From the NCBI GenBank assembly GCA_026545765.1, contig CM048844.1:67722035-67786034 (forward strand): DNA of 64,000 nt, read 5' to 3'. Both the position numbers and the translations under genes were made by a program. Positions 42,632 through 55,116 of the stretch are shown here, one piece after another; position 1 is the stretch's first letter, and the number at the start of each line of letters is the position of its first letter. The notes under the pieces are model-generated. The model saw only the letters and a list, made by a program, of their open reading frames with translations, ran no database searches and had not been told where the DNA came from. The stretch comes from Plantago major. Its lineage: Eukaryota; Streptophyta; Magnoliopsida; Lamiales; Plantaginaceae.

Positions 42632-44759
42632 CTTATTGCATCCAATCTTGCAACTGGTGCATAAGATTCATCAAAATCTAGTCCTTCAGTCTGGGCTAAT
42701 CCCTTGGCAACCAACCTAGCTTTGTTTCTGGTTATTTCACCAGACTCATTCATTTTGTTTCTGAAAACCCACTTTGTTCCGATTACAGATATTCCGCTAA
42801 CAAATGGAACCAGTTTCCAGACTTTGTTTCTCTCAAATTGATCCAACTCTTCTTGCATTGCAGAGATCCAATCCTGATCTTTTAATGCTTCTTCTATAGT
42901 CTCTGGTTCAATGTTTGAGATGAAACATCCATAGAGACAATTTGCATTTTCAGCGATTGCTCTTCTAGTTCTAACTCCTTGGTCTATTGGACCAATCACA
43001 TCCTTTGCAGGATGATTTCTTATCCATTTCATAATGGGTTTTGAACTAGTAGGATCAATATCATTTTGATTTGAATGTGAATCAATATGATCTTGATGAG
43101 ATTCTTGTGCAGTATCTGAGATATCTGACATATGGGAAATGCCATGGATATCTGACACTTTTTCAGTGTTAGAGATATCTGGGACTTGCATTTCAGCAAT
43201 CTCATTTTCATATACCTCTTCATGATGAAGGTTCTCAGTAACCTGTTCCATTTCTGGAGTTCTCATAGGAAATTCTTCATCATGTCTTAGAGTTATCTGG
43301 TTGTTACTAAGCATAGGTTGCATTTCATCGTCAGACTCATCCTCTATTTGAATGATAGAATTGTTTCCTTCTGAGGATCCTTTTTCAGAATCTTTAATCA
43401 TTAGTTCTTTGAAACTATCTGAGAGATCATCATTCAAGAGTACTGTCTTGTTTCCTTCATAGAACACTACATGAACAGATTCTTCGATCTTTTGTGTTCT
43501 TTTGTTGTAGATTTTGTAGGCTTTGCTATTCAGAGAATAACCAAGAAATACTCCTTCATCTACCTTGGTTGACATGTTCTCAACTATTCTTTTCCATTGT
43601 TAAGAACGAAACATCTGCAACCAAACACCCTTAGATGTTTGATACTAGGGGGTCTACCACTGAAAAGCTCGTAACGAGTTTTGTCATGGTTTTTGTTAAT
43701 CAGACATCTATTCTGAGTGTAGCATGCTGTGTTTACAGCTTCAATCCAATAAATTTCACTTATTTCAGGGTCAACAAGCATTGTTCTTGCTGCTTCTTTC
43801 AGGGTCCTATTCTTTCTTTCAGCAACACCATTTTGTTGTGGTGTCCTTACAGAAGATAGTTGATGTTGTATACCTTTGCAAGGACAAAACTCTTTGATGT
43901 ACTGGTTCACAAACTCAGTACCATGGTGCTTACGATTCTGAGATACCTTGTCATTTTTCATGACTTCGAGCTTATTCAGCAAGTTAAGTATCTCAACCCT
44001 TGCATCAGATTTGTGTTTGAGAAAGACAACCCAAGTGAATCTTGAGTAATCATCAACAAAAACCAGACCATACTTCTTTCCTGCATAACTAGTTACTGAG
44101 GATTCAAACAGATCCATATGTAACATTTGCAGTGGCCTTTCACTGGAATGTCTAGTTTTAGACTTGAAAGATGTTTTAGATTGTTTTCCCATTTGGCAAG
44201 CAGAGCATACACCTTCTTTTCTATATGCCATTTTGGGTAAACCAACCACCAACTCTTTATTGGCTAGCTTATTCAGAGTTTTGAAATTCAAGTGACTCAT
44301 TCTTTTATGCCATAGCCAATTTTCTTCAGTGTGGCCAAATTGACTAACCACGAGACATTCTTCGGTTGTGGCGGATGCCCAATCAGCAACATAAAGATTT
44401 CTTTTACGCCTTGCAACCAAGACTGTCTGCTTTGACTCATTGTCAATCACTTTACATAGTTTTGACTTTATCTTGACAGTGTACCATTTGTCTACTAGTT
44501 GACTCATGCTTAGGAGATTATATTTCAATCCCTTTACATGAAGTACTTCAGAAATTGTAAGGGCTCCAAACTTCAAATTGCCAAAACCTATGGTTGGATT
44601 TTCATCTCCTCCAGCAAACCTGATAATTGGTCCATCATTGCATTTTTTGTAGTCAATCAAATTTGCTTTGTCTCCTGTCATGTGCTTCCCACATCCACTA
44701 TAAAAATGCCACTTTGAATTAGTCTTTAGAGTGTTCTGCACAAAACAGAAAACATGAGA
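42632..44759 (-). pseudogene. Protease, integrase and N-terminal RT of the - strand Sirevirus-like element
   Basis: Reads leftwards: protease and GAG-pre-integrase from 44741 (WHFYSGCGKHMTGDK: the DSG active site is YSG), then zinc-binding ENWLWHKRMSHLNFKTLNK...CSACQMGKQ, integrase core with MDLFESSVTSYAGKKYGLVF, DDYSRFTWVVF and AERKNRTLKEAARTM, up to 43584. After a frameshift at about 43580 the integrase C-terminus and RT N-terminus follow (43575-42640: [52 protein letters not shown]). MDLFE is intact here, whereas both + copies have a TAA at that Glu. RT continues beyond the nested element at 38329. Confidence 0.9.
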
Positions 44760-44762
44760 TTA

Positions 44763-47269
44763 GGTTCTCATACCAACAATGGAACCATCTAGACTAAAGA
44801 ATCTTCCAGTAGGAATCCATTTTTGAATGAATTTCTTAGGAACATTCTTTTGTCTAACAGCAACATAAGGAGGAATCCTAATTAAATGATTAGTATCATT
44901 GTTGTTAAGAACTATTTTCTTCCTTGGTATGTTCCTTGGTGCTCCATTTGGTGCTTTCAGATACCTGTCAGGTTTCTAAGTCTGCTTCCCAGAAAACTTA
45001 GCTTTCCTAGCCAGATTTCTTCTAGCCCTGGCATTCAGATTTTCAGTGGCTTGATTTGTCTTCCACTTCTGATAATTGCTGTGAGCAATTCTAGCCTTTA
45101 ACCATTGTTCTTGCTCTTGTTTGTATTCACGAGCAAGTTGTTTCCCGATGGCTTTATAGCCAATACCATTCCGAGCACCTGATGCTATCTGAGACCTCTT
45201 CTCAGCAGCTTTGCTAGTCTCTGGATGATCAATTTTCTTTCCAGAAAACGTGACATAGGAAAATTTGTCAGCTCCTGCAATTTTTCCTTTTTGAGAGACA
45301 TAGCACTATGGGTGATTAAACTTCTCAGTGTTATGTTTCTTTTCAGAGACATTTCCAACAGTTTTTCTTTGGACTTGTTTTTCCCACAAAGGCTTGGTCG
45401 CAACTGCCTTTCCTTTGTCAACAATCTTAGCATTCTGACCGACATCAGATTGTTCGAATCAACTTCTGAGATCGACAAATGTTCGTCCTTCATTACTCTT
45501 ATTCAGAGTGGTGGAACTGTCTGTATGTGTGTCCAGCCCAAGTCCTCTCTTTTCTGAAGGATCTCTTAAATAAGATTGTACTTCAGTAAGAGTGTCACTA
45601 GCTTTGGCATAAGATTGAAAAGATAGTTCTTTCTTTTTGAGTTCCTTATTCTCAGAAATAAGATCTGCACATTACTTTTGAAGATTGGCCATTGCTTCTT
45701 TATGTGACTTTTCGGTCTCAGATATTTGAGCCTTGAGAAATGCATTTTCAGCATCCTTTTTCTCAGATATCTTGATTATTTGAGAATTTTCCTTTATAAG
45801 AGAATTCTTTTCTTCTTCAAGGTTCTCGGCTCTAGCTCAGATCATTTTAAATTCTCTTTCGTAGAGATCAAGTTCTCTTTTGAGTTTTTCCAAATCTTTG
45901 GTTCCCTCTTCATCACTTTCATATGTATAACAGGAAGTATGTGTTACCTCATCATCCATTAGACAAGGTTCATGTTGGAGATATCTGAAAAGATTTCTTC
46001 AGCCATTCCACACACTTCTTTCTTATTTTGACCAAAGTCAATTACTTCATGAGAGACACCGCACATTTCTGGGAAAGGCAGTGTGGAATCATCTGAATCC
46101 TCATCCTCAGATTCAGATTCAATATCTAGAGCATCCAGTTAGATTTGAATCTTTTTCCTTTATTCAGTGAGCATAGCTCTCTGACTTCTTTTGAAGATTC
46201 TTCTGTCTTTCTTGTCACCTGTCTTTAGTTTGTTGAAGGCAGGGCAATCCTTCTTGAAATGACCAGGTTCTGACAATAGAAATAGATATCGTTTCCGATT
46301 TCTGCTTCCTCAGTACTTGATGCTTTCTAAGCCGACTTGTTCAGCGAGCTTTGCATATTTTTGTACTGATGGTAGTTTGAGCCTAGATGCTTTTCAGCTT
46401 CTCTTTGACTTTTCTTCTCTCAATTTCTCGACTGACATATTTTCCCATTTGCTTTACAGAAAGAGCATCCTCAGTCACCTCCTTGCCTTTCTTCTTTTCA
46501 GAAGTTCCTTGAGCAACTAGAGCAACATTCTGCAACTTCTCAGTTGTTTGTTCTCTCTGAGTTGTCTCATAGTCAACAGTGACAAGGTGGAGAAAAGTTC
46601 CACATGAGTGATATTTGGCATTCCTTGGTTAAAGTAGAAAAACTTTGTGTGTTCCCAGTTATGATTTAAACTTCTCACAATAGTCTTAATCTTTTCTGAC
46701 TGGGTATATCTATTACTATCACCAAGTGCATCCATGTCACTCATAAGTGTTGTAAACTCGAAATCTAGTTCTTCAAGAGTCTCGGTGGGACCGTGTTTAA
46801 AGTTTTGGAATTTGAGCTTCAAAACTTCGAACTTGTTTTCCTTTGTTTTCTCAATGCCGGCACAGATTTCTTCAATCAATTGCCAGGCCACTTTCGCCGT
46901 TTTTGCACTCCACTGTTTACACTGTATGTGCTCTGGAGTAGAACGTATGATGATATTACGAGCCTGACCATCCAGTCGATTTCTCTTGGCATCTTCCGAT
47001 GTCCAGAGCTCTCTGGGCTTTGGTTCGTAAATAACTTGACTGGTAGGTCTCCCAATGGTTGACGCATCTATCTGTGAAGACCCATCGCTTTGTTCTCTGT
47101 CTCTACCATTAGAAACCTCTATGACTTGCTTGAGTTATTGAATGACTATTGGGCCATTCTTTATTACTTCGATCATTTCATCACTGATGGCTTCTAGGTG
47201 GATCATCATGTTGTTCTTCCATTTTTCATAATTCTCTGGCTTGAGAATTGGGGCGTCACTTAAAGACAT
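44763..47269 (-). pseudogene. gag of the - strand Sirevirus-like element
   Basis: Starts at 47269 with MSLSDAPILKPENYEKWKNN. The conserved gag region is 46891-46517 (FEVLKLKFQNFKHGPTETLE). The knuckle region near 46270-46225 is frameshifted. The coiled coil is at about 45830-45560 and the basic C-terminus at 45493-44880. It ends at the in-frame TAA 44760-44762. Multiple stops and frameshifts. Confidence 0.85.
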
Positions 47270-47373
47270 CCTGCAGCAAACACACTAAACAAACAAATCA
47301 AGTGTAGGTGAAAAGCAGTTAGTGGGCACTTATCTAGGATCTAGGTTCAGTGCAGAAGGCTTGGGAATCTCCT

Positions 47374-47385
47374 GCTCTGATACCA
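47374..47385 (-). other. Primer-binding site of the - strand Sirevirus-like element
   Basis: GCTCTGATACCA on +, TGGTATCAGAGC on -, two bases inside the LTR that starts at 47388. Confidence 0.92.
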
Positions 47386-47387
47386 CT

Positions 47388-48992
47388 TGTTGGTCCAGAT
47401 AACGGCAAAGTAAAAGACTAGAGGGGAGGGGGGTGAATAGTCTTTTAAAACTTTTGTCGATAAACACAGTTTCTTAGATATCTGTGAAGATATCTGGTAC
47501 TTAATTTCAGAGAGCGGAAGACTTTTCTGTGATAAGTGCACGTGCTCAGCAAGATGAGTGTAAGTACTTTGCAAGATAAGTAAAGCAAGTAATAAACTGC
47601 ATAAAGTAAATAACACAAGTCTTTTTATAGTGGTATCTGAAGGTGGCATAATCCTTCAACTAATCCACTTCGGCCTTTCTCAGACCTAGAATCCACTAAG
47701 ACAAATAAATGAGGTAACCTTACAGATATCTTCTCTTGATTCCTAAATACACTAAGTTCCCAACCAAGTGTTCCCCCTGAGTTATTCCCCGGCTTTCACA
47801 GCCAAGTACTTCCTGTACTCAGAAACCTTTTGAGCTGTTCCTTAGTTTCCCAAACTAAGTACTTCCTATGCTTAATAACCTTGGAGTTATTCCTTAGTTT
47901 CTCAAACTAAGTACTTCCTGTACTCCACGCCGTTTAAGGTGTTGGTTAAGGTAAATTGTCAGGTGAGCTTCTTTAATAACTTGTCCAGTTATTCAGATAG
48001 CTCTATGAATCAAGTATACTTAATACACTTTGCAATGTATGGTATCTTGTTCTCTACTGACCCAAGTCTATGGTAAGTGTTCAAGAGAATGAAACTCATA
48101 TATGAAATCTTAGTTCAACTCTTTCACAAATAACAATGCTCGTTAAGGATCAGGACACTCAGAACTTTGGTGCTACTTAGAATCAAGAGCTTTGGTCGCA
48201 ACAGAAAGCTTGAAGGTAAGTAGTAAGCTTGAGAGAGCTTGAGAGAGTATTCAATATAAGTTCAGTGATCTAAGGTGTTCAGTGTGTGTTCTCAAGCAGT
48301 CTAAGTGTTTGATATTTATAGATGAATTTGAGTGCCGTTTGAGTAGTATCCGTTAGGCTTAAATCAAATTCAAACTATTGATATCTGAGTATAATCTTAT
48401 GTGAGTTTGTCTTCTTTTTCAGAAGCTACCATTTTTGTTCAGACATTTCTGTCCGTGCATTTAATGCACTGTACTATACTTTGTCCTGTAGTGCCACCGG
48501 AACAATGCATGCTTTCTGAGGCTTTGCACGTCCTTTTCCAGAGATCATCACAGCTCCAGATATCACTTGTTAAGAATATATTGTTTCCTGGAAACATAAT
48601 CTTTATCCAAGGTATCTGAGTGCACTTTCCTCGTTTCAGAAACCTTTTAGTTCTCAGATATCTCTTGTACCACTTTTTATTTAAAAACGCTTGTGTCTTC
48701 AAGATATCTGGTCATATGTATCTGAAAAACATTTGTCGTCAGCAATCTTGTGCAATCTTCAAGTCTTCAAAATTTGTTGAACTTTTCCTGCCGGATGCCT
48801 TCTTCTTGGTCTTCGTCAGAAAATAAAAATTACATTTCGAGACCTAACATCCTATACAAGATTTGCTAGACTATCATACTTAGTGAGTTTCCTCTTTTAC
48901 AGTGTTCAAGTGAATTTAGAGTACTAATCACCTTTCTGAGCTAAGATAAGTCATTAGGTTGCTGATCAAAATCTAAACAGATATTCCTAACA
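47388..48992 (-). repeat. 5' LTR of the - strand Sirevirus-like element
   Basis: 1605 bp, TGTTGGTCC to ATTCCTAACA, followed by TGGTC (48993-48997), the same junction as 8110/8111. TATA-like box on - at 48313-48321, hairpin array at about 47750-47930. It is highly similar to the solo LTR 6490-8110 throughout. Confidence 0.93.
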
Positions 48993-50770
48993 TGGTCTTT
49001 GTTTGTCAGACTCATCCTCTAAGTGATTGACAAAATTATTTCCTTGCTGAGATTCTTGTTCAGAATCCTTGATAATAAATTCTTTGAACCTATTGGAGAG
49101 TTCTTCATTCAAGGTTACTTTCTTGTTTCCTTCATAGAATACTATATGGACATATTCTTCAATCTTTTGTGTCCTTTTGTTGTAGATTCTATAAGCTTTG
49201 ATATTCATTGAATAACCAAGAAATACACCTTCATCTGCCTTTGGTTAAAATGTTCTAAGATATTCTTTTCCATTGTTAAGAACAAAACATCTGCAACCAA
49301 ACACCCTTAAATGTTTGATACTAGGGGTCTACCTATCAATAACTCATAAGGAGTCTTACCATGGTGTTTGTTGATGAAACATATATTTTAAGTGTAGCAT
49401 GTTGTGTTTACAGCTTCAACACAATAGATTTCACTTATTTCAGTGTCAGCAAGCATTGTTGTTGCTGCTTCTTTTAGGGTCCTATTCTTCCTTTCAGCAA
49501 CACCATTTTGTTGTGGTGTCCTTAATGAAGATAGTTGATGTTATATACCTTTGTAGGTACAGAACTCTTTTATGTACTAGTTTACAAATTCAGTACCATG
49601 TCTATTATGATAACAGATACCTTGTCATTTTTCATGACTTCAAGCTTATTCAGCAGGCTTGGTATCTCGACCCTTGCGTCAGATTTCTGTTTGTAAAACA
49701 CAACCCATGTGAATCTTGAGTAGTCATCTATAACAACCAGACCATACATCTTTCCTCCATAACTGGTTACTGAGGACTCAAAGAGATCCATATATAACAG
49801 TTGCAGTGGCCTCACACTGGAATGTCTAGTTTTAGACTTGAAAGATGTTTTGGCTTGTTTCACTAATTGGCAAGCTAAGTATACACCATCCTTTTTGTAT
49901 GCCATCTTAGGTAATCCAACAACCAACTCTTTCTTGGCTAGCTTATTCAGTGTTTTGAAATTCAAGTGACTCATCCTTTTGTGCCATAGCCAATTTTCTT
50001 CAGTGTAGCCAGATTGACTCACCATGGCATTCTTTAGTTGTGGTGGATGCCCATTCAGCAACATAGAGACTTCCTTTCCGCCTTGCAACCAAGGCTACCT
50101 TCTTTAACTCATTGTCAATCGGTTACAGAATTTAGATTTGATCTTCACTGAGAACCCCTTGTCTGCAAATCGACTCATGCTAAGAAGATTATATTTCAAT
50201 CCCTTCACATGTAGTACTCCAGTGATTGTAAGGGCTCCAATTTGTAGATCTCCAAATCCTACAGTTGGATTCACTTCTCCTCTAGCAAACCTGATGTCTG
50301 GTCCTGTATTGCATACTTTGTAGTTGACCAGATTTGTTTTGTCTCCTGTCATGTGCTTCCCACATCCACTATCAAAATTCCATGTTGGATACTTCTTTAG
50401 AGTGTTCTGCACAAAATAGGAAACATGGAGTTAGGTTCTCATTCCAACAATGGAACCATCCAGACTAAAGTATCTCCCAGTAGGAATCCATTTTTGAATG
50501 AATTTCTTAGGAGTTTTCTTTTGTCTAGCAGGAACATAAGGAGGAATTCTAGATAAATGATTAGTATCATTATTGATCTTTCTTCCACTTCTGATGATTG
50601 ATGTGAGCAACCCTAGCTTTTATCCATCGTTCTTGCTCTAATTTGTACTCATGAGCAAGTTGTTTAATTCCCGATGGCTTTATAGACAATGCCATTCCGA
50701 GCACGAGGTGCAGACTGAGATCTTCTCTCAGCAGCCTTACTAGTCTCTGGGTCATCTTTCTTTCTAGATG
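48993..50770 (-). pseudogene. Duplicate of the older Copia remnant (gag C-term, protease, integrase)
   Basis: Second copy of 8111-9891 with the same fragment boundaries: IIKDSEQESQQGNNFVNHLE (49208-48987), integrase (50088-49582), protease/GAG-pre-integrase with WNFDSGCGKHMTGDK (50412-50104), gag C-terminus up to about 50770. It has its own point changes and lesions (e.g. one base fewer near 49600 and 50123) but shares the older breaks. Confidence 0.88.
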
Positions 50771-50945
50771 GCATCCGCCATTGAAGAAAGTTGGCGGACG
50801 CCAAGATATAACTTGGCAAACGCCAAAATCCATCCATGGCGTCCGCGAAGTCCAACTTTGGCGTCCGTCAAAACGTTCTGGATCATTTTGGCGGACCCCA
50901 ATCTTAAAAGTGGCGTTCGCTGACTCTTCCGGCAAATGACGATTT
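50771..50945. repeat. Duplicate GC-rich near-palindrome patch
   Basis: Copy of 9892-10066 with several CpG changes (e.g. GTCCGCC to ATCCGCC, GTCCGTC), between the gag remnant and the + strand LTR. Confidence 0.75.
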
Positions 50946-52561
50946 TGTTAGGAATATCTGTTTAGATTTTGATCAGCAACCTAATGACTTATCTTAGCTC
51001 AGAAAGGTGGTTAGTACTCTTGGTTCACTTGAACACTGTAAAAGAGGAAAATCACTAAGTATGATAGTCTAGCAAATCTTGTATATGATGTTAGGTCTCT
51101 GAATGTAATTTTTATATCTTTGAAGAAGACCAAGAAGAAGGCATCCAGCAGGAGAAGTTCAATTTTAAAATGAAGTTTTGAAGACTGCACAAGATTCCTG
51201 AAGACAAAGGTTATCAAATACCTGTGTCCAGATATCTTTAACAAACAAGTGTTTCTCAATGAACCAGCTTTGCAAAAGATATCTGAGAACGCAAGGTTTC
51301 TGAACGAGGAAAAGTGCCCACAGACATCTACACTCAAATACCTTGGATAAAACTACGTTTCTGGGAAACAATGTTTCAACAGGTATCTGGAGATGAGAAG
51401 GTCTCTGGAAAGGGACATGCAATGCTTCAGAAAGCGTGCATAGTGTCGTTGGCACTACAGGACAAAAATAGTACAATGCAATAAATGCGCAGACAGAGAC
51501 ATCTGAACAAAAGAGGAAATCTTTGAAATGAGACAACGTCTTCCGCAGTACTATTTTCAGATATCAATAGTTTGAATTTCATTAAGCCTAACGGATACTA
51601 TTCAAACGACATGATTTTCAACTATAAATATCATCACATAGAATGCTTGAAACACACACAGAACTTACACACCAAGAACTTACAACTACGAACTTATTCA
51701 TTCAAGCATACAAGCCTTCAATCTACTTATTCTTCAGCTACAGTTGCGACTAAGCTCTTGAATTCTAAGTAGCACGAATGTTCTAAGTGTCCTGATCCTT
51801 AACAACCATTGCTATCTGTGAAGGAGTTGAATCAAAAGATCAAGAATCTGAGATTCATTCTCTAGAACATTTATCATAGACTTGGGTCAGTAAAGAACAT
51901 ATCACCACACATTGTGAAGTGTGTTAAGTGATTCTTGTTCAAGAAGGTAGTATTACATAACTGTAGAAGTTATTAATCTATCAAATCCTGACAAACTACC
52001 TTAACCAAAACCTTAAACGGCGTGGAGTACAGGAAGTACTTAGTTTGGGAGACTAAGGAATAACACCAAGGTTACTGAACATAGGAAGTACTTAGTTTGG
52101 GAAACTAAGGAATAGCTCAAAGGTTTCTGAGTATAGGAAGTACTTGGCTGAGAAAGCCGGGGAATAACTCAGGGGGAACACTTGGTTGGGAACCTAGTGT
52201 ATTTTGAAATCGAGAAAAGATATTTGTAAGGTGAACTCAATTATCTGTCTTAGTGGATTCTAGGTCTGAGAAAGGCCGAAGTGGATTAGTTGAAGGATTA
52301 CACCACCTTCAGATACCACTATAAAGGTCAGTGTTATTTACTTTCTGCAATTTATTACTTGCTTTATTTACCTTGCTGAGTATTTACACATATCTTGCTG
52401 AGCACGTGCACTTATCACTGAAAAGTCTTCCGCTCTCTGAAATTAAGTATCAGATATCTTCACAAATATCTGAGAAATTGTGTTTATCGACAAAAGTTGT
52501 AAAAGACTATTCACCCCCCCCCCCCTCTAGTCTTTTCCCTTTGCCGTTATCTGGACCAACA
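50946..52561 (+). repeat. 5' LTR of Sirevirus-like element B
   Basis: 1616 bp, TGTTAGGAATATC to CTGGACCAACA; duplicate of 10067-11664. TATA-like box at 51622-51630, hairpin array at about 52035-52195 (one arm change AAACTAA to AGACTAA keeps pairing as G-U), C12 run at 52514-52525. Confidence 0.93.
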
Positions 52562-52563
52562 AG

Positions 52564-52575
52564 TGGTATCAGAGC
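52564..52575 (+). other. Primer-binding site of element B
   Basis: TGGTATCAGAGC two bases after the LTR end. Confidence 0.92.
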
Positions 52576-52679
52576 GGGAGGTTCCCAAGCCTTCTGCACT
52601 GAACCTAGATCCCAGATAAGTGCCCACTAGCTGCTTTTGACCTACACTTGATTTGTCTGTTTAGTGTGTTTGCTGCTGG

Positions 52680-55095
52680 ATGTATTTAAGTGATGCTCCA
52701 ATTCTCAAGCCAGAGAATTATGAGAAATGGAAGCACAACATGATGCTCCACCTAGAAGCCATCAATAATGAAATGATTGAAGTGGAAGACCTACTGGTCA
52801 TGTTATTTACGAGCCAAAGCCCAGAGAGCTTTGGACATCGGAAGATGCCAAGAGAAATCGACTGGATGAACAGGCTCGCAATATCATCATACGTTCCACT
52901 CCAGAGCACATACAGTGTAAACTGTGGGGTGCAAAAACGGCGAAAGTGGCCTGGCAACTGATTGAGGAAATCTGTGCTGGCACTGAGAAAACAAAGGAAA
53001 ATAAGTTCGAAGTTTTGAAGCTCAAATTCCAAAACTTTAAACAAGGTCCCACAGAGACTCTTGAAGAACTAGATTTCCGGTTCACAACCTTGATGAGTGA
53101 AACGGCTGCACTTGGTGAAAGTGAGAGATACTCTAACTCTGAAAAGGTGAAGACTATCGTGAGAAGCTTGAATCAAAACTGGGAACACACTCAGTATTTT
53201 TATTTCAACCAAGGAATGCCAAATATCACTCCAGTAGAACTCTTTTCCCACTGAGCTACTGTCAACTATGAAACTACTCAGAGAGAACAAACAATTGCTG
53301 ATAAAGTTCACAATGTTACTTTAGTAACACAAGGTACTTCTGAAAAGAAGGATACCAAGGAAATAACTGAGGAAGATGCTCTTGCTGTAAAGCAAATGAG
53401 AAAATATGTCAGTCGGGAGATTGAGAGAAGAAAAGCCAAAGAGAAGCTGAAAAAGCATATAGGCTCAAATTATCACCATTACAAAAATATGTAGCTGTCA
53501 AGCTCGCTGAACAAGCCGGCTCAACAAGCATCTAGTACTGAGGAAGCAGAAATCGGAAACGATATTTGTTTCTATTGTCAGAAACCTGGTCATTTTAAAA
53601 GAGATTGCCCTGTTTTCAATAAGCTAAAGACAGGTGACAAGAAAGATAGAAGAAACTTCAAGAGAGGTCAGAGAGCTATGCTCACTGAGGAAAGGAAAAA
53701 GATTCAAATCCAACTGGATGCTCTTGATATTGAGTCAGAATCTGAGGAAGAAGACTCAGATGATACCAAATTACCTTCTCCAGAATTATGTGGCATAACT
53801 CATGATTTAGCTGACTTTGGACAAAAGAAAAGGGAATGATGCGTGGTTGCTAAGGAGATCTATCCAGATTGCTCCAACATTGAGCCCTGCCTAATGGCAG
53901 ACGAGGTAACCAACATCTCTCAATTCGTAACTTATGAGAGTGATGAGGAAGAAATCAGAGATTCAGAATATTTCAGAAGAGAACTTGATCTCTAGAAAAG
54001 AGAATTTGAAATGATCCAAGCTAGATCCGACATTCTTGAAGAAGAAAAGAATTCTCTTGAGAAGGAAAATTCACAATTACTCAAGATATCTGAGAAAAAG
54101 GATGCTGAAAATGCATTTCTCAAAGCACAGATATCTGAAACAGAGAAGTTACACAGAAAGACAATGGATATACTCCAAAAGGAAAATAAAGATCTTCTTT
54201 CTAAAAATGAGGACTCAAGAAGAAAGAACTATCTTTTCAATCCTATGCCAAAGCTTGTGACACTCTTACTGAAGTACACTCTTATTTAAGAGATCCTTTA
54301 GAAAAGGAAGGACTTGGGCTGGACACACAAACAAATAGTTCTACCACTCTGAACAAGAGTGAACAAAGAATAACATTTGTTAGTGCTCAGCAAGATGGTT
54401 CCCAAATAACATATAGCATTGGTCAGAAAGCTAAGGTTGTTGACAAAAGAAAGGTAGTTGCGACCAAACCTTTGTGGGAAAAACAAGTCCAAAAGAAAAC
54501 TGTTGGGAATGTTTCTGTAAAGAAACATAACACTGAAAAGTGTAATCACCCACAGTGCTATGTCTCTCAAAAAGGAAAAATTGCAGGAGCAGGCAAATTT
54601 TCTAACATCACGTTTTCTGGAAAGAAAGACGTTCCAGAGACTAGCAAAGCTACTGAGAAGAGAACTCAGACAGCACCAGGTGCTTGAAATGGCATTGGCT
54701 ATAAAGCCATCGGGAAACAACTCGCTCGTGAGTATAAACAAGAGCAAGAACGATGGATGAAATCCAGGATTGTGCATAGCAATCATCAGAAGTGGAAGAA
54801 AGAACACGTTACGACCACTCTGAATGCCAGGGCTAGAAAAAGTCTGGCAAGGAAAGCTAAGTTTGCTGAAAAGTAGACTCAGCAATCTGATAGGTATCTG
54901 AAAGCACCACGAGGAGCACCAAGGAACACACCAAGAAGGAAAATAGGTTTAAATGATAATGATACCAATCATTTACCTAAAATTCCTCCTTATGTTCCAA
55001 CAAGACAAAAGAATATCCCAATGAAGTTCATTCAGAAATGGATTCCTACAGGGAGATTCTTTAGTCCAGAAGGTTCCATTGTTGGAATTAGAGCC
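52680..55095 (+). pseudogene. gag of Sirevirus-like element B
   Basis: Duplicate of 11783-14321. N-terminus MYLSDAPILKPENYEKWKHN, with an internal deletion of about 120 bp near 52783; conserved gag region in 52946-53254. The CCHC knuckle is intact here (CFYCQKPGHFKRDC, about 53567-53608), unlike in element A. Coiled coil 54011-54230. Stops include TGA at about 53252, TAG at about 53493, TGA near 53837, TAG near 53994 and TAG near 54873; a frameshift lies near 54212. It ends at the in-frame TAA 55096-55098. Confidence 0.88.
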
Positions 55096-55098
55096 TAA
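55096..55098 (+). other. In-frame TAA between gag and pol (element B)
   Basis: The frame VGIRA meets TAA and then runs on without shift to the protease; the sequence after it, CTCCTTGTTTCCTGTTTTGTGCAG, also resembles a 3' splice site. Confidence 0.75.
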
Positions 55099-55116
55099 CT
55101 CCTTGTTTCCTGTTTT

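Noticed and set aside
54298..54885. 195-codon ORF on the strand opposite gag (also 13524-14111)
   Set aside because: It mirrors the coiled-coil and basic part of gag on the + strand, whose frame and homology are clear; an antisense shadow.
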